NCBI GenBank assembly: GCA_012845835.1
Contig: JABAKD010000001.1
Coordinates: 2,917,540-2,981,539, forward strand
Direction: 5' to 3'
DNA: 64,000 nucleotides
Source: Undaria pinnatifida
Taxonomy: Eukaryota; Sar; Phaeophyceae; Laminariales; Alariaceae
Shown here: positions 53,101 to 64,000 of the stretch, one piece after another
Position numbering within the stretch: the first letter of the stretch is position 1
Layout: each line of letters opens with the position of its first letter
Translations under genes and position numbers: made by a program
Notes under the pieces: generated by a model
Database searches by the model: none
What the model was told of the DNA's origin: nothing
Seen by the model: the letters and a program-made list of their open reading frames with translations, nothing else

Positions 53101-56100
53101 TTTCGCTTTAGAGTTTGAGTGCTGTTTATATACAGCTCAGTTATGCTTTTGCTTTGCTGATCGCGATTGATATACAGCTGCGCCAGATATGTTTTTCTTG
53201 CTGATCGCGGTTGACACCGCGCTCGTCGACATGGCTGTGTCGTCCAGAAGGGATTTCGCTTTCTATTTGGATGCTGTTGTATGCAGCTATACTGCCCTGG
53301 TGACATGCAGCTGCACCAGATATGTCTTAGCTCTGCTGATCGTGGTTGATATACGGCGCTGGTGAAATACAGCTGCGCCAGATATGCTTTTGGTTTGCTG
53401 ATCGTGGTTGATATACCGCTCTGGTCGACACGGCTGCATTTTCTAGTAGTGCTTTCACTTCAGGTTTTGATTGCTGCTGATATACAACTACACCATGTTG
53501 TTGATATACATCTGCGCCAGATATGTTTTTGCTTTGCTGATCGCGGTTGATATATTGCTCGACACGGCCCTGTCGTCCAGAATGGCTTCGCTTCAAGTTT
53601 TTGATTCCTGTTGACGTACAGCTAAACCGCGCTGGTGACATACATCTGCGCCAGATATTTGTCTTGCTGCTGATCGCGGATGATATACCGCCCTGGTCGA
53701 CGCGGCTGTGTCGTCAAAAACGGCTTTGGTTTAAGCTTCCGATGGCTCTTGATATACAGCTGCGCTAGATATGCTTCCTCTATGCTGATTACGGTTGATG
53801 TTCCGCGATGTTGATATACAGCTGCGCTCTGGCTGCCACGGGTGTGTCGTCCAGACCGGCTTCGCTTTAAGTTTTTGATCGCTGTTGACATACAGATATA
53901 CCGCATTGGTGACATACATCTGCGCCAGATATGTTTCTCGCTGCTGACTGCGGTTGGTCTCGCACCCTGGTCGACATGGCTGCGTCGTCCAGAACGGTTT
54001 CGTTTCAAGTTTTTGATGGCTGTTGATATATAGCTGCGCCAGATATATATGCTTCTGCTGTGCTGATAGCGGTTGATGTCCCGCGCTGTTGATATACAGT
54101 TGTTCCAGATACTATTTCCCTTTGCTGATCGCAGTTGGTATACCGTGGTGTTGATATACAGCAGCGCCGGGTATGCTTTTGCTTTGCTGATCGCGGTTGA
54201 TATACCACGCTGGTCGGCACGGCCGTGTCGCCCAGCAGTGCTTTTGCTTAGTATTGTGATTGCTGTTGATATACGGCTGCGCCAGATATGCTTTCGCTTT
54301 GCTGACCGCGTTTGATATATCGCGCTGGTGATATACAGCTGCGCCAGACATGCTTTTGCTTTACTGAATGCGGTTGATATACCACGATGGTGATATACAA
54401 TTGCTTCATATATGCCTTTGCTTTGCTGATCGCGGTTGATTCACTGCCCTCGTCGGCGGCGTCGCCCAGCGGGGCTTTCGCTTAAATTTTTGATTGCTGT
54501 TTATACACAGCTATACCGCGCTGCTGATGATATACGACTGTGCCAGATAGTGCTAGATATGTTTCGCTTCGCTGATCGCAGTTGATATACTGCGCTTGGT
54601 GCTACGCAGTTGCGCTAAAAAGGCAATTCGCGTGGCTAATCTCGCAGTTGATATTTCGCCTTGGTCGACACGGCTGCATCGCCCAGAAGTGCTTTCGCTT
54701 TAGGTTTTGATTGCTGTTCATATGCAGCTATACCGCGCTAGTGATATACAGCTGCGCCAGATATGCTCTTGCTTTGCTGATCGCGGTCGATACACCACTC
54801 TGGTCGACACGGTTATGTCGTCCAGAAGGGATTTCGCTTCACTTTTCTGATTGCTGTTTATATACAGCGGCACCAAATGCGTTTTGCGTTGCTGATTGCG
54901 GTTGATTTACGGCGCTGGTGATACCAGCTGTGTCATGTATGCCTTCGATTTGCTGATCGCGGTTAATATACCACTCTGGCAGTCACGACCGTGTCGTCCA
55001 GCAGTGCTGCTGCTTTGGTGTCCTGACCGCTGTTGATACTTCGTACATAGCTGCGACAGTATGTTTTTGCTTGGCTGATCGCGGTTGATACACCGCACTT
55101 TGATATGCAGCTGTGCCAGGTATACTTTGTTTCTGTGGATCGCAGTTGAAATACCGCTCTGCTCGACACGGCAGTGTGGCCGAGACGTAGTTCCGCTTTC
55201 CTGGTCGTAGTTGATATACGACTGGATTAGTTGTGTTTTTGCGTGGCCGATTAGTTATGCCGCAGTGAGGACATACACACTTCATGACCGGCTGGTATAA
55301 ACGTGCTTTCGCTCTGCTCATCACTATGGATGTACGGCTATGCCAGATATGATTTCGCGCTGCTGACCGTGGCTACATCGCTCTGGTCGACACGACTGTG
55401 TCGTCCAGCGGCATTTTTGCTTTGCTGCTCAGGGTTGATATGCGGCTGTACCTTGTGTACTTTCGCTTTGCAAAACTCGCGGGGGCGGGTGTGCCTGAGG
55501 GAGTTGGTTCCGCCGATCGCTGTTGATATACAGGGGTCGCAGATATCCTTTCGATTTGCGGATCGCGGGGATCTACCGCTCTGATCGACACGGTTGTGGC
55601 GTTTTAAATGGCCTTCGCTTTGCTGTTTGTTGACATACGACTGGGCTGGGCGTATTTTGCTTTGACGATACGCGTCTAGGCGATCTCGCTGGGCCGATCG
55701 CGGTTGATGTGCCGCCCTGGTCGACTGATCGCGGTTAATGTACCGCTCTGGTCGACACGGCTGCGTCGTCCACCAGTGCATCTGCTTCCTTGCTCACGGT
55801 TGATGCACGGCTGGGATAGTTGTATTTTGCTATGCTGATTAGTTAGGCCGCTCATTGACATGGTGGTATAACGGTTGCTGTCGGTTGCTATTGCTTCGCT
55901 CCTCGCTAGCAATAAATCGCTTCCATAGGCACGGCGGTGCCAGCGGTCTTTGCGTCGCTGACCTCGGTACGGCAGTACCAGCGGCTTATGTTCCGCTGGC
56001 CTCGGTACGATGTGCTGCTACCTCGTTGGTCGCTGGTTGGGTGTAGTGGGTATGCCACCATTGCTGGATCGGCTTTGCCGGGGATATGTTGTCTTGCCAG

Positions 56101-58120
56101 TTGCTGAGGTACACAGATGGTTTGGCTGTGTTCATTGCCGCGGCTGACGTTCGGATCACGGCTAAGACACAGCTATGGCTGACATGGGTCCGCGTTGCGA
56201 CCGCTATACAACTCGTGACTTTTGATATACAATTAACGCTGACGCAGTTTAATCAGAGGCGACTGCGTGTTTCGCGGGTTGCGGGGTTACACAGCTAGAG
56301 TTGGTGTGCTGACAACGTCGTTGCAGTCGATACATCGTAAATCTCGGATGCCGATGCCGCTGCTACCTTGTCTTCTCACCGACGCGCGCGAGGTCCGGTT
56401 TAATAATGGGTGAAGTTACCATGTGGCAGGTTAACCCGCTTCTGCTGCAAGAGATAGAGACTTTGCGAAACAAGGTCGGAACGAACTCATGGTCTAACTT
56501 CGCTGGTTGCTGGTTGGTTGCGGTTGAAACACGTGTCTTGCTGGTTTCTGTGTTTATCCGGATGTTGACAATGATCTTCGTGCCGCTACTGCTTCACGGC
56601 TCGCGGTTGAGACACAGTTGTTGCTGACATGGGTCAGGGTGGCGACCTCTATACCGACCGCTGTACCGCTCTTTACTGGGGATATACAGTTCATGCTAAT
56701 GCAGTTTCATCAGGGATGGCTGCACGTCCGCTTGTTGCGGTGGTTACACAGCTACCGTTGACGCGCAGATCAAACAGTTATCACTGGCTCGGCTGCACCA
56801 GATGCCTTTGCTTTGCGGATTGCTGTGGGTACTACCACCCCCTTTGGGACTTCGGAGAGCAACGTTGACGAATACAACTAGCACTTGCAGAGTCAGACAC
56901 ACGAGTTACACGGGGTGCTAGCTTAAGGAGTAAGGATTTTCATGTGCGACTCCAACGCAAGAAGATGCGCGATACGCGCGTAGCATGAAACATCGTGTGC
57001 TGCGCACTCATGCTATGACAGTGACCGCCTTTTTTACTTGTTTTATCGCTACGCGTGGGCGCCGAAACGGGTAATGTCGGTATTGATGTGTGGGTATACA
57101 GCTGCCGCTGACACACGGCTGTGTGGATATGCAACCATCATTGGCACTGTTGTGCCAGTGATGGTTTCAGTTTGCTGATCACTGTTGATATACAGCTGTG
57201 CCAAAAGCGCTTTCGCTTTGCGGGTCGCTGCTAACATACAGCTATTGCCCACACGGATGTGTTGTCACTGTTGCCTCGCTAGTCGCCGTTGAAAGTCGTT
57301 GACTACTGTCGCTGCTGATATACAGCGGTTGATGGCACGGCTGTCATATTGGCTGTTGCGTCGCTGATTGCTGTTATACGACGATCTCCGGCGCGGGCTA
57401 TTGACTGTTGCTTCGCTGATCGATGTTGGTATACAACATTTTCCGGCACGGCCGTGCCGGAGCTGCTTTGTGTGACTGCCGACGTGGCTGGGGTATGGTT
57501 GCTGTGGCTTCGCTAGTCGCTGTCGGTATACAGCAATCACGGGCACGGTTGTGCCAGAGGCTATACTTCGCTGACCTCGGCGTGGCAGTGCCAGGGGCTT
57601 CTGGTTGGCGGATCTCGGCCCGGCGGTGCTGGAGGCTTTGATTTTGCTCATCTCTATAGATATACAGCTATGACTGGCACGGCGGTGTTATCTCTGGGCC
57701 GCTGCAGTTGATTTGCTTGTTGCTGATGATAGTTTCTTGGTGCTATCAATATATGAAAGCTATCGATTACACGACTGTGTCCATACATAGTGGCCGCTGC
57801 TTCGTGGATTGAGGTTGTTATACCATCATCGCTAGCACGGCGGTGCCGGAGATGCTTTAGCCTAGCTGATTGTTGATGTCAAGGAGATACTGACGCCTGT
57901 CTTCGTCGCCTCTGTTGCTTCGCAAGTCGCGTTTGGCAGACAGTTATGGCTGACATGGAGTCAGAGTTGCGACCGCTATACCGCTTGTTACTCTGTTAGT
58001 ATGCATGTAATGCTTACGCAGTTTTATCAGAGGTGATAGTGCGTATCGCTGGTGGCAGTGATTACACATCTATGGTTGATGTGCTGACAACGTGGCTGCA
58101 GTCGACACTGCATACATTTC
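50160..58120. repeat. Diverged 8-kb satellite built from short hairpins
   Basis: The monomer, about 140 bp with roughly 90-bp partial units, is a chain of inverted repeats. H1 is GCTGT-TGATAT-ACAGC (for example 51795-51810). A CTGG...CCAG segment holding ATATACAGCTGCG follows. H2 is GCGGT-TGATAC-ACCGC (51865-51880). H3 is GGTCGACAC-GGCT-GTGTCGACC (51884-51905). T-rich GCTTTCGCTTT words link monomers. The clearest region is 50480-55760; beyond that it degenerates. Minus-strand frames up to 208 aa (52282-52908) run through it because few stops occur; I do not call them genes. Possible roles are heterochromatin or structural satellite; none is shown. Confidence 0.92.
56170..58110. repeat. Higher-order units inside the degenerate satellite
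   Basis: GCTGACATGGGTC-G-GTGGCGACC, CTATACCGCT and GCAGTTT-ATCAG begin segments near 56175, 56620 and 57945. Each has a following TTACACA-CTA and TTGA-GTGCTGACAACG-type end where preserved. CCGGCACGGCCGTGCCGG at about 57443-57460 is a perfect 18-bp palindrome. Confidence 0.7.
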
Positions 58121-58672
58121 AACGGATACCGAGACGGCTGCCCCCATATCTTCCTACCTACGCGCGGGGGCTACGGTTTGATAACGGGCGGGTGTCAGGG
58201 TGTGGCGGGTAAACTCGCTGCTGCTGCGAGGACTCGACATGCTAAAGGCTCGTCCGCAACCCAGTACAGCTACCTTTCGACGGCCTTATCCCCGGGTCCT
58301 TCACGTGAACTGGGCGTACATGCACCGGCAGGGTGTACGCCGCGACGGGTGGGTGGGCGCATCGCTGGCCTAGCAGCCCCAAACACATCTCGATCTGGGC
58401 GTTGCGGGGAAAAGCACGCAACGCCCGCGCGCCAGGGGATGTGGAGGTCAGGACGGGGTCGGGGTCGCCGGGGAGGCGGCGACCGCGGCCTACTCGCTTC
58501 TCCTGCTATCCCGCCGCCCGCCCCCGGTCCGCCCGGGCGATAGCTGAGCTGGCTGACTATAAATCTCGGTTGCGGGCCCCGTTTATTTTCCATTTATTTT
58601 TTATTTATATTTTTTTTGCTATCCACTAACAGTATCGCAGACACATGCGTTACTCATGGCAGCTGTTCCTAT
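58121..58672. other. GC-rich segment with opposed open frames
   Basis: Frames at 58178-58543 (plus, 121 aa) and 58270-58593 (minus, 107 aa) are Arg-, Pro- and Gly-rich and overlap. This is the usual effect of high GC, and no domain is seen. Confidence 0.4.
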
Positions 58673-59214
58673 TTAGTTACATCTTAATTTCGATGTTAGG
58701 TAATAGTAGGTAGGAGTGGCCCGGAGTCGCGCTGTTAGTGTCTGTGCTACCGCCAGGTTTTCTCGATGGTTTGGCTCGACACACAGCATCACTTCGACGC
58801 TCGCTTTGTTGTTTAGCAGAACAAGGGGCGTGCATTGTTTGCCCCCCGTTTCTAACGTACGATGCTGTATGTTGATATTCAGATAGTCTTGCGTTGGTAT
58901 TCGCGGCAGGTGGGCGCGGATGAATGGCTCCATCACCGAAATCATCGCCAGACTGACGTGCGGCCTATACTACCTTAAATTCCACAGCTTTCCACCGACG
59001 AACATCTGTGGGGGGACACATGGGCGATTCCAGCCCCTCGCCCACATTGCCTGTTTGGGCATGCGTATTTAGGACCCGATGCAATGGCCGCTCCGACGGT
59101 GGTCGTGCCATGCCCCGGCGTAGGACGCCGGCGCGGGGGGGAGCGCGTTTGTGCCGTGTTTCGTGCGCAAACACGAAGTGGTTTGGGACGAACTCGTCCT
59201 GCAGGAACACCCAC
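58673..59214 (-). pseudogene. Possible decayed coding fragment, unknown family
   Basis: Two consecutive minus-strand frames, 59210-58965 (81 aa, WVFLQDEFVPNHFVFAHETR-like) and 58945-58673 (90 aa, NINIQHRTLETGGKQCTPLV), abut with a frame change. Their composition looks protein-like. I do not recognise the family. A transposon-derived gene is likely from context. Confidence 0.3.
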
Positions 59215-59595
59215 TCCGTGACGAGCTTACATCATGCTGATGTTTGTAACATGGAACAAGCAGTACCGAGGTACCATGTACGTTTTAAGGTGACTGCTGC
59301 TGCCCTTACAGGAGGCACCTATCAAACCAGTGACGGTGCTTCTAAGCGAACGCAAACGTAGGCTAATCCTATTTGATATACCACACCCGCCGGTCCTCCG
59401 CCTCGTCCACGCCACTGTGTGGAAACAATTTATAAGAAGTTTGGGTGAGGCGACGACCCCAGTCTGGTAGCCGATGCAGAGTATAATTGAAGCAATGGAA
59501 GTATGGGTAGGCCCACCGGATGGGGGAGGAAGCCTCATCTACTCCAATACTTACTTTAAATGATCGGTGACGCCGCAGAAGAACACTACAGTAAA
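59215..59595. other. Unassigned sequence ending in a family G segment
   Basis: The segment at 59525-59590 contains GGAAGCCTCATCTACTCCAA, TACTTACTTTAAATGATCGG and GCCGCAGAAGAACACTA. It recurs at 60160-60230. Confidence 0.6.
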
Positions 59596-59751
59596 ATCGG
59601 GTTTCCAGAAAATGAGACATCGATGGGACGGAGGTGGCTCCATGATTTGTAACCGGTGAATTACTTGGAGAATCTAGGCCACACATTGATCATTGTGCAT
59701 GTTTCCCGCTAACCCAAAGCCAGAGAACATACGTTGAAGGAAAAATACTGA
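59596..59751. repeat. Family F dispersed repeat, copy 2
   Basis: It matches 47288-47442, with a two-base insertion (CACACATTGATC against CACATCGATC) and a few substitutions. Confidence 0.88.
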
Positions 59752-60477
59752 CTTTCCCACCCACCCAGCTTATGCATGCGGTAGTTTCTTGTTTTACAAC
59801 TTGCGGACCGGAGAAGTCTGCGAGCGCCTTGCCACACTCAGCCCCGTGCGGAACCAACCAGGGATGTCTTCAAATGGGTCCGAAATTAGAACAAAGCTGT
59901 TGGTTTCGGCCTATTTGAGCCTATCTGAGGCACTGTACCGGAGCCACAACCATTGCCTTTATCCCCCGCCCAACGTGCAAGAAGAAGAGGAAGCAGAAAC
60001 CATTTCCGATTACCCTAGGCATCCTGCGTGCTGAGTAGCTTCTGCGCCGTGTTTTATTTTACTTTATTATATATTATTTTGTTTTTTTTATCCAGGATTA
60101 CAGCCGCGCTGAGCGCTCAGCGCGGAGGTACACCCCGGGCGAGACCCTCTTGCTTCGGGGCAGGAGGCCTCATCTAATCCAATACTTACTTTAAATGATC
60201 GATGAAGCCGCAGAAGAATACTACTAGAGAAATGTCAAATATTGTCTATCATTGCTTACAAGTCACCGTAAAACAGTCCTCATCATCATGGTACGAGTAC
60301 TTACTTCCGTGTCGAATGTTTTCTATCCCCTACCGTCATGTCCAGCTATCCTATCCCTGTGCTCCCGTGAAGCTACAACATATACGACAGCAGTTCCATA
60401 TAGTTTTCTTTCATCATCATGCTCATCGTAATACCTGGTAGATCTAGCCAGGCATGGTTGTTTGTTCATACGGCAGG
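59752..60477. other. Unassigned sequence with family G segment
   Basis: GAGCGCTCAGCGCG at about 60111 is a near-palindrome. 60160-60230 is the second family G segment. No gene supported. Confidence 0.45.
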
Positions 60478-60905
60478 TGTACCCAAAATGGCTAAGGTTC
60501 CCTAATGCTCAGGTAATACCGTTGGATATTCGTCTATACGGTACTCAAGTGCACAGGTATCAGGGTGTATACAATACACATACAATACCGTAATTCCATC
60601 TGCAGATGCTGTTGTTGTTGTTGTTCTTCTCGCATTAACTCGCATAATCAGGTGCTATGGAGTGCCGGGTAGCCCAGAGATTCGGCATTAAACCAGATGT
60701 CACATTGTTGAGGTGAAACCCACAATGGCTAAGGTTCCCTAATGCTCAGGTAACACCGTTGGATATTCCACTATACGGTAATCAAGTGCACACCAGGTAT
60801 CAGGGGTAATACAATTCACGTAGAATACCGTAATTCCATCTGCAGGTGCTATGGGGTGCCGGGTAGCCCATAGATTCGGCATTTAACCAGATGTCACATT
60901 GTTGA
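60478..60905. repeat. Two tandem family C units (about 235 and 190 bp)
   Basis: Both units carry ATGGCTAAGGTTCCCTAATG, CTCAGGTAA-ACCGTTGGATA, TACCGTAATTCCATCTGCAG, GTGCCGGGTAGCCCA and CCAGATGTCACATTGTTGA. Unit 1 has an extra (TTG)n and about 40 bases. Confidence 0.88.
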
Positions 60906-61684
60906 TAAGGTGAAACCAGGTGATATTAGAAGTCACCATCTCGAGCTCTCACGGTTGTAAATATTTTACACTGCAATGAGGCATTTTGGCCCGGTTTCGG
61001 CCAGGTGTGGGGGAATGTATGGCCTCAAGTGTTTCCAATAGCCGCATTACCGATCCCTTTTTCAATCACTGGACGTTTTGTTGACATATTTTGATTGCCA
61101 TGTGATCTGCGTCTACGGCTAGTCTATTAAGGGTGGCCGAATATGGTAGTGGTTGTTCTCACATTAACTCATAATCAAGTCTGTGGTCACAGGACAGGGT
61201 CCAGTCACTCTGAATCGAAGAAAAAACCAAGGGGAAAATTACAAACCAAAAATGGCACACGCATATATCGTAACTGAAAGAAGTAATTCATGCATCCGCC
61301 CGAAAAACAAGGCTATGGAGAGCTCTCCGTAGCTAGATAGTCTATAGCTTCGACATAAAGCCATGTCATGGTTGGGGTGAAATCAGGTGAATATTTGAAG
61401 TTACTGTCATATCAAGGCCATCATATATCGGCGAGAATGTGAGTAACGATGGTGGCGCATGGTCGACTCCCCACACATTGTCACTGCTGCTGCTATGCCC
61501 CGTTCTGCTGTGTTCTGCTCTATTACTTGTTGTCTCTTTGCTTTCCCTCGGTCAGTATGATGTGAGCTTTGAGTTTAGTCAGAGCGAGCCGTATAAAGGC
61601 AACGGAACCCAAGAGGCGAACGCTTCCCAAGACACCGACCATCCTGCATCCCCGTTAGGACACTATCACCTAGGAGTGCAGGCG
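60906..61684. other. Unassigned sequence with one short frame
   Basis: A 109-aa forward frame (61439-61768) opens near a Leu-rich segment (LSLLLLCPVLLCSALLLVVS) like a signal peptide or membrane helix. It then runs into family B and P sequence, so any gene would be truncated. No other gene seen. Confidence 0.3.
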
Positions 61685-62610
61685 TCTGGCGTTTTGGATT
61701 CGATCAAGGCTACAGTGCGGGGGGTACACCCCTTTTCACTGCTGGGTCTGAGCCAGTCGTACGAGTGACTCTGTATCGCACTGACGAAAATACTTGTGAC
61801 AGTTTTATTGGCGCAGCGTAGATAACCATCCCGCTGGAGATTCACGTCGCAAAATTAAAACAGGGTAAAAGCCTATGATCGCAAGAAACAGGGGACCACT
61901 CGCGCGAGTGAACCCAAGCCGCTGCAAAGCAATGGCCCAAAAAGGGACCCCCTTTCCGCAGCGTTGGTCATCCGCGCTTTAGTTTCTGTATTACCTGGTA
62001 GTGTGTGAGATGGGCGTTCGAAGAGCAATATTTAGGACCAAGTGTGCCCCACCCGACGCCTGATGCAGAACACCAGATCTCACTAGTCGGCCTTCACTCG
62101 ATCACTACATACAGTAGGTGTGTCAGTGTGCGTTTTCATTACTTCAAGATCAGAAGAGAAATCGCTTCGGAACAGTAGTAGCGATCGATGTCCACGCCAC
62201 GCTTCATCATGACTCGACAACCCTAACAACCGGAGCATCAGACCTGGATTGGAGCTCGGCTGGCCGGCCACATATACAGGGAGTACACAGGAACTTGCGT
62301 ACCGAGCAGGTAGACGCAAGTAGCGCACTCCGAAAGCTAATATACACTACAACAATGATTCGTTTTATACGTACTGAATTTTTCAGATATCTGGGGTTGT
62401 CCACACCTGTGCGGGCTATGCAGTTTCTGTGCGCAGAATATGGCTGATCGTCTTAGTCCTGTTGACCCTGGCATTAGCAGGGGAGTCACCGACCTGTATC
62501 CTTCGCGAGGGTATACACAACCCGTAGCACAAGCGATCGAAGCATCACGCGCAGCTTTCAAAGCGGAATTTTGATCAAACTCTGTTTGGTCGGTATCACA
62601 AGTGATTTTT
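61685..62610. mobile_element. Family B element, copy 2, interrupted by a P-family MITE
   Basis: TCTGGCGTTTTGGATT at 61686 corresponds to 42290. The element resumes near 61972 (CGCTTTAGTTTCTG) and follows copy 1 through GGGCGTTCGAAGAGC, ACCCGACGCCTGATGCAGAA and AGAAATCGCTTCGGAA. It closes with GGGGAGTCACCGACCTGTAT and a degenerate AGCTG end. Confidence 0.75.
61703..61968 (+). mobile_element. P-family MITE nested in family B
   Basis: The left end is GGCTACAGTGCGGGGGGTAC and ACCCC. The right end is AAAGGGACCCCCTTTCCGCA and GCG. CACTCGCGCGAGTG lies at 61897-61910. It fills the gap in copy 2 of family B relative to copy 1. Exact ends and target duplication are not certain. Confidence 0.6.
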
Positions 62611-64000
62611 TTCACTTTTCATGATACCGTAAGTACTACAGATTAGGGCTGTGGGTTGACTGACCATATATTGCCAGCTAGATATTTGTTGGATAGATAA
62701 TTGAGCTAGTTGCGGCGGTGCCAACTATCCAACAACTTTGTATATGTGGGCTTCCTTGATTGTAGGAAGGCTTGCTTTGTACGGGGCACGCATTCCGCCG
62801 CGACATGGATCCTAAAATGGCTACGAACAGAGAGGCAGCTCATGGCGCATCGACCGATAACCATCGACGGTGCTGGTGCCGATGGCAGTGCCGAAGGTGC
62901 TGGCGGCGTTGACCCCGACCAATTTAATGCCTACGGCGGTGATGGGGCTTGCATTGATCAAGTGGTCGTTCCGACGGCCCCTCCTCGGCCGAGCGCCCGC
63001 GACAAAACATGAGATTCGAGCCAACAAGTAGTGTACGAGCGGCTGCTTCCCAAGCCTTCCAAATCCCATTATTAGGTTTGGAAACACTTCATGGTGTATG
63101 TGAAGCAGGTGCTAGTCCTTGTTCTAAATTGTTACATGACATGATGTTTTGTTTCTATACGTACAAATATCCTTTCTTTTCAGACCAATACGGCGGTTTT
63201 TGTAGTTCACCCGCTTCTTGTTTATAAACCAGCGTGACCTACGCCGTTTTGGCATACCTTTTCCTTACAAAACGAAGCCAAACAGGGTAATTTTTGCCTC
63301 CGTGGGATCCTCCGGAGGCGCCTCCGGCGGGCCCTCCCGGGGTGCCTCCAGTAAGAACCATCTACTGGTGAAGCCATTTTTTTCGCTGGCTTCGCTGGCG
63401 TGACTCTGGTAACTACAAAGCGGGATCTGGAAAATCGAAATAAAACGAAAAAGGAAAAGGTACAGGAATGCAGGAATTCCGTGCGTATGGGATGAGCGTG
63501 ATGAATCCAGTGGAAGCAAGGCGCGGTTTATTCTGTGAAGTACAGAGAATGGACGACTGTCCTGTATCATAAAGCTGTCCATACGTGTAGGATATATGAG
63601 CGAGGGAAAAGGGAGACGAAGTGGAAGAGAGTTCGAAAGGTCACAAGTGGAAGTGTTAACGCTCCGAAATCAAAAAGTGCAATGACATCTAACCGGCGTA
63701 AGGATGGACATGGTCACCGGGACAGGGAGGCCATCCGGGGATTTATGGCTGCAATCGTGGGTGCAGTTAGCTGATACGACATAAACAAAAGTCGGCACCA
63801 TATCTTAACGGCGATGGACGTGGGGTGTGGTCTGTTCGAACGCGTGATAGGAAGGGTATCCGTTGGGTTGGTGGTAGCATTGCAGCCAATTTCGCATGCG
63901 GACGATGGGGCCGGACGATGAGAAGTTTTAGAGGATGAGAGCATCCGTGCCCTCAGAGGTCGTTTTTGGGGCGAGACAGTCGAAGAAATAGACGCAGTCG
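62611..64000. other. Unassigned 3' end of the window
   Basis: Frames at 62710-63012 (plus, 100 aa) and 63265-63582 (minus, 105 aa) have no domain likeness. GGAGGCGCCTCCGGCGGGCC at about 63314-63333 is rich in inverted repeats. If there is a gene it continues beyond 64000. Confidence 0.4.

Noticed and set aside
50160-58120. CRISPR-like array
   Set aside because: Repeats are about 90-140 bp, diverged and hairpin-rich, with no unique spacers of constant length, and the window is eukaryotic.
58178-58593. 121-aa plus and 107-aa minus frames
   Set aside because: Arg/Pro/Gly-rich mirror frames typical of GC-rich DNA.

Overview
This is nuclear eukaryotic DNA, most likely from a brown alga or a related stramenopile. 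One gene is split by canonical GT-AG introns of about 440 to 880 bases. The window also holds Ty1/copia, Ty3/gypsy, LINE-type, TRIM-like and MITE-like elements, several kinds of satellite, and long homopolymeric G and C tracts. There are no operons, Shine-Dalgarno sites or dense ORFs. The long introns argue against oomycetes and diatoms, which usually have short ones. The brown-alga assignment is an inference; no single marker proves it.

Layout. 1-790: decayed 3' end of a LINE-type retrotransposon. 3388-6472 (minus strand): the best host gene in the window, five exons encoding one complete and one partial CBM6-like carbohydrate-binding module. 7082-13581: a complete, apparently very young LTR retrotransposon (287-bp LTRs that read as identical, 5-bp target duplication GCCCG). 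It carries two gag-like ORFs, each followed by the same 143-bp block, and only a scrap of copia RNase H, so it should be mobilised in trans. 14-36 kb: a mosaic of dispersed repeats. The dominant superfamily (here AGCTG) has ends reading CACTCCAGCTGTGAGATCGA and long G or C tracts; other families interrupt it. A TIR element with palindromic ends lies at 29046-29886, and a 1.57-kb segment is duplicated at 30128-31697 and 32127-33706.

36.6-42.05 kb: remains of Ty3/gypsy-type material. A three-unit 230-bp repeat is followed by a decayed NADAR (ADP-ribose/riboflavin-type N-glycosidase) domain, then an integrase with its H2C2 zinc module, catalytic core and a chromodomain-like tail, all broken by stops and frameshifts. 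42-50 kb: more dispersed repeats, one small ORF with a PIP-box-like motif, and a 1.1-kb AGCTG copy inverted relative to the one at 16.5 kb.

50.2-58.1 kb: an 8-kb diverged satellite whose monomer is a string of short hairpins. Their arms differ between hairpins but stay complementary (GCTGT/ACAGC, GCGGT/ACCGC, GTCGACAC/GTGTCGAC). This is the most unusual structure in the window. 58.1-64 kb: short unrecognised ORFs, tandem duplications and a second copy of family B interrupted by a P-family MITE.

Apart from the CBM6 gene there is no convincing intact host gene. The window reads as an accessory, repeat-dominated region. All comparisons were made by eye, so boundaries without an exact target duplication or splice site are approximate.
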